From: Joostella atrarenae
GTDB taxonomy: Bacteria; Bacteroidota; Bacteroidia; Flavobacteriales; Flavobacteriaceae
Reading direction: 5' to 3'
Assembly: GCF_021764745.1 (NCBI RefSeq)
Contig: NZ_JAETXX010000005.1
Coordinates: 62,001-126,000 of the forward strand
DNA: 64,000 nucleotides
Below the pieces are notes generated by a model that did not search any database, was not told the origin of the DNA, and worked only from the letters and a program-made list of their open reading frames with translations. Position numbers and translations under genes: made by a program. This document shows, piece after piece, positions 61,641 through 64,000 of the stretch (position 1 is the stretch's first letter; each line of letters begins with the position of its first letter).

Positions 61641-62507
61641 TTAATTGGCATCTTTATTTCTGTATTGAAGAGGAGAAACAGTTAATGCCTTTTTGAAAAA
61701 GCGAGTAAAATACGCAGGATCATTAAAGCCTAGCATAAAAGCAATCTCCTTAACGGAGTTGTTTGTATAGCTTAGTTGCCTTTTGGCTTCGAGGATAATT
61801 CTATTTTTAATAATGTCACTTGGAGTATCAAATCCTAACCTTTGAAAATGTTTGGTTAAAGATTTTGGAGAAATACCCAATCTATTAGCATATGAGGTAA
61901 CGGTGTGTTCTTCTTTATAAAATTGCTCTACTAATAGGCTAAATTCTTTAAAAAGTACAGTTTCTTCATCTGTTTTTAAAGGAGTAATTTCTTTTTTTAT
62001 TCTAACGGAATTAACAATAAACTGTTTTAAATACGCTTGTAAGAGATCGTATTGTCCTGTATTTTCACTTTTTAGTTCATCTAATAAGCTGTCGATTATA
62101 AACTGAAGCTTTTTATTCTCTTCTTCTGACGGACTTACAAAAGGTGTTTCGTATAGATTATTAAATAAAACACCATTACAAGAGACTTCTTTGTCGTGCG
62201 TTTGGATACAATAAAAATCTCTTTTAAAAGAGAGCTTATAAGCTGTTTTTATTTTTTCATTATCAACACTGAATATTTGACCAGGAGAAAGAAAGAAAAT
62301 CACACTTTTATCTATAGCGTACGTTTTGAAATCTATATTGTAGTCGGCCTTACCTTCTTTGATCCAATAGATGGTATATGTATTTAGTTGACCAGATTCA
62401 TTTATGAGGCAAGCTTTGTCGAAGTCAACAATGCTTATATTGAAAATATCATTAAAACCATATGTTATAATATCTTGTACAGCCACTTTCCGTTTTTTGG
62501 TAGTCAA
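61641..62507 (-). CDS. AraC-family transcription regulator
   Basis: A 288-residue regulator. An N-terminal cupin-like sensing region (about 30-130) is followed by the C-terminal double HTH (residues ~190-288: SYANRLGISPKSLTKHFQRLGF, SVKEIAFMLGFNDPAYFTRFFKKALTVSPLQYR). The frame opens with TTG directly after a stop codon; a GTG at codon 8 is an alternative. It probably controls the adjacent DoxX-like and CMD/SnoaL-like genes via the shared element. The inducer is unknown. Confidence 0.93.
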   Translation of the reverse strand: MTTKKRKVAVQDIITYGFNDIFNISIVDFDKACLINESGQLNTYTIYWIKEGKADYNIDFKTYAIDKSVIFFLSPGQIFSVDNEKIKTAYKLSFKRDFYCIQTHDKEVSCNGVLFNNLYETPFVSPSEEENKKLQFIIDSLLDELKSENTGQYDLLQAYLKQFIVNSVRIKKEITPLKTDEETVLFKEFSLLVEQFYKEEHTVTSYANRLGISPKSLTKHFQRLGFDTPSDIIKNRIILEAKRQLSYTNNSVKEIAFMLGFNDPAYFTRFFKKALTVSPLQYRNKDAN

Positions 62508-62649
62508 TTAATCTGATGACTATCAAAAGTAAAGAAAATTTTAATCGATTATAGTTTAATCGAATAATAATGTAGAATATAAGTAGTGATAAGGTTGGAG
62601 ATTTTTTCGGCTTATGTTTGAGGTTGTTACGTTCTCAAAATATAGTGAA

Positions 62650-62682
62650 TAAAAAAAAGCCTGGCGGAGCCACCACCAGGCT
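62650..62682 (-). terminator. Intrinsic terminator of the porin gene
   Basis: On the minus strand AGCCTGGTGG pairs with CCGCCAGGCT (one G-T pair) around a five-base loop, followed by eight T residues. It lies about 145 bases beyond the porin stop. Confidence 0.85.
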
Positions 62683-62684
62683 TC

Positions 62685-62700
62685 GTAACCCTAGGGTTAC
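62685..62700. repeat. 16-base perfect palindrome
   Basis: GTAACCCTAGGGTTAC is its own reverse complement. It lies directly beside the porin terminator. It may be a protein-binding dyad or an extended terminator structure. Confidence 0.7.
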
Positions 62701-62825
62701 ACTTAGAACGAGTAAACGGCTAATTTTAAATTTCTTTAGTCTTTAAAGACTTTTATTCTTTGGCTATTTATTTTATTAATCGTTTAGGGATTATTTTATT
62801 ATAACCTAAGAATATTTTTGGTTGA

Positions 62826-63884
62826 TTAGAAAGAATAAACTGCCGCTACTAAGAATGATGCTAGACTTCCAGTGGCTTCATCGTCATTATTTAAAAAGAT
62901 GTCTTCAGAAGCACTATCAATTCTTAATTCTGGTTTTATAGTTAAATCACTTATTTTATAATTTCCTGTCAGTGTAAATTCAAAAACATCAGCATCGCTA
63001 TCTGGAGCTAATCCGAAAACACCTACACCGCCATCAAATTCTTTAAAGTATTCCCCACGTAGTCCAATAGAGAATTTTTCAGAAGTGTCATATTGCGGAT
63101 ATAGTGCGAAACCGTAGAATCCAGAGTCATCAGTAGTATTATAAGTTGTATTTATTCCTAAGTAAAAAGCATCAGATAAATCAAATCCACCTGTATAATC
63201 TACTTGGAAAGTCTTTCCTGGTAATCCTGTCTGCGCTCCATAGATAAAGTTTAAATATTGACCTTTATATCCTAATTGAGCACCAGCTGTATAGCTTCCG
63301 TCTAAATTAATTTCTGTAAAGTCTGTACTGTTCATAACAGCTAACATTAAAGAGAAATCATCAGATAATGTAAAGTCTGCTTTAATTCCTGTATGTGAGA
63401 ATGGTCCGTACGAGAACATATAAGAAGTTGAATAGTTGAAGTTACCTACAGGAGAGATTACTTCATACCCTAAAAATGTATTAAAGTTACCCATAGTAAG
63501 TCTTACTTTCTCGCTTACATTCCAGTATACGTATAATTGATTAACAATATTTGCAGATCCTGTAGATAAGAATACAGCGTCTTCCCCACGAGGTCCAAAT
63601 ACTAAATCGGCTACAAATCCTACCTTTTCACCTTCGTATGATGCTATTAGATTTGCCATTCCAAGGGCGAAACCGCTTCTATTGGCAAATGAAGTAGGAG
63701 GAGTGTTGAACATTCCGTCTTCATCAGCTTCATTAGTACCAGTAAAATTAGTTTTCCAATACACATCTGCAGAACCGCTAAAAGAGAACTTTTTGTCTTC
63801 TTGGGCAAATGTGCTAAAGCTAGCGAAAGATACTGCTAGGATAAATATATTTTTTACGATATTTGTTTTTGTAATCGCTTTCAT
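62826..63884 (-). CDS. OmpL-like outer membrane beta-barrel porin (BBP2-type)
   Basis: A 352-residue barrel. Signal peptide ends near STFAQ. It begins FSFSGSADVYWKTNFTGTNEADEDGMFNTPPTSFANRSGFALGMANLIAS, the putative beta-barrel porin-2 pattern, and ends in an aromatic residue (AAVYSF). Probable role is passive uptake of small hydrophilic solutes. Related porin genes in Flavobacteriia can lie near ammonium transport genes, but none is in the window. Confidence 0.85.
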   Translation of the reverse strand: MKAITKTNIVKNIFILAVSFASFSTFAQEDKKFSFSGSADVYWKTNFTGTNEADEDGMFNTPPTSFANRSGFALGMANLIASYEGEKVGFVADLVFGPRGEDAVFLSTGSANIVNQLYVYWNVSEKVRLTMGNFNTFLGYEVISPVGNFNYSTSYMFSYGPFSHTGIKADFTLSDDFSLMLAVMNSTDFTEINLDGSYTAGAQLGYKGQYLNFIYGAQTGLPGKTFQVDYTGGFDLSDAFYLGINTTYNTTDDSGFYGFALYPQYDTSEKFSIGLRGEYFKEFDGGVGVFGLAPDSDADVFEFTLTGNYKISDLTIKPELRIDSASEDIFLNNDDEATGSLASFLVAAVYSF

Positions 63885-63964
63885 AATTCTATAGTTAATA
63901 GTTGTTTGGTTTATGTGTTTAATGAATCAAATAATAATTGTTAGCTATGTGAAAGTGGGTGCAG

Positions 63965-63995
63965 AACGGAGCGTACCGCCAAATACCGCTCCGTT
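63965..63995. repeat. Inverted repeat at the right edge
   Basis: Perfect nine-base arms AACGGAGCG (63965-63973) and CGCTCCGTT (63987-63995) with a 13-base loop. It is GC-richer than its surroundings and lies about 80 bases upstream of the porin start. It may be the terminator of a minus-strand gene beyond the edge, but no T tract is visible on that strand. Confidence 0.5.
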
Positions 63996-64000
63996 CATTT

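Larger units (their letters stand above)
62508..62825. other. 318-base intergenic region
   Basis: It contains the terminator of the porin gene and a 16-base perfect palindrome (62685-62700). No plausible coding frame. The stretch 62508-62640 shows nothing recognisable except a possible promoter for the AraC gene. Confidence 0.4.

Noticed and set aside
1-64000. CRISPR array, tRNA, rRNA, insertion sequence, prophage or integrative element
   Set aside because: No direct-repeat/spacer array, no cloverleaf or rRNA-like stretch, and no transposase or phage gene was seen. The only recombinase is housekeeping XerD.

Overview
The window is chromosomal DNA of a low-GC Bacteroidota bacterium, most likely a marine or aquatic Flavobacteriaceae. 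The evidence is a type IX secretion type B (gliding-motility) C-terminal domain, several PF13568-like outer-membrane barrels, promoters of the Bacteroidetes TTG/TAnnTTTG type, almost no Shine-Dalgarno sequences, and family-typical MeaB, CysH and DUF4350/DUF58 genes. I see no rRNA, tRNA, CRISPR, insertion sequence, phage or plasmid signal. It reads as ordinary core and envelope chromosome; most gene ends carry clear hairpin terminators.

Layout. 1-1.1 kb: a truncated gene end and oxyR. 1.2-8.9 kb: an envelope/AAA+ block (SpoIIM-like, membrane protein, DUF4129, DUF4350, MoxR, DUF58) divergent from RDD and TRIC-type channel genes. 8.9-14.1 kb: cyclophilin lipoprotein, CoA Nudix hydrolase, acyltransferase and a secreted S9 peptidase. 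14.2-18.9 kb: an ECF sigma/membrane pair, type II NADH dehydrogenase, aldo/keto reductase and xerD. 19-22.5 kb: three related barrel proteins around aroQ and a PP-loop ATPase. 22.8-27.1 kb: lpdA, a carboxypeptidase-regulatory-like protein, a double-VOC protein and a tiny lipoprotein. 27.2-30.8 kb: a lipid-linked sugar transfer operon (GT2, duplicated LAB_N, GT39, conserved membrane protein). 30.9-33.9 kb: meaB, ohr, GNAT and galM. 34-39.9 kb: two ECF sigma operons, msrA, a DUF6249 protein and a histidine kinase. 40-43.7 kb: thioredoxin-like/class A hydrolase/VOC operon and lysA. 44-54.9 kb: sucC, CsbD, cysH, TerB-like, DUF2254, hsp20, barstar-like, uvrB, cupin, alkB, sdaA. 54.9-58.8 kb: ABC transporter plus a T9SS-exported protein. 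58.9-60 kb: an uncharacterised protein with kinase-like motifs. 60-64 kb: an AraC regulator with a DoxX/CMD/SnoaL-like cluster and an OmpL-like porin.

Two regulatory patterns not explained by single-gene annotation stand out. (1) An ECF-type promoter, TGnAAC-N16/17-CGTC, occurs upstream of two ECF sigma genes (34039, 37761), the divergent DUF6249 gene, the ABC/T9SS operon and, with one mismatch, the thioredoxin-like operon. This suggests an envelope-stress regulon that autoregulates and spans about 25 kb. (2) Next to the AraC regulator, two transcription units share an 18-bp element (one mismatch) and a 10-bp element at identical 20-nt spacing, which suggests its operator. Other candidates are the divergent kinase-fold protein at 58.9 kb and the MoxR/DUF58/SpoIIM/RDD block.
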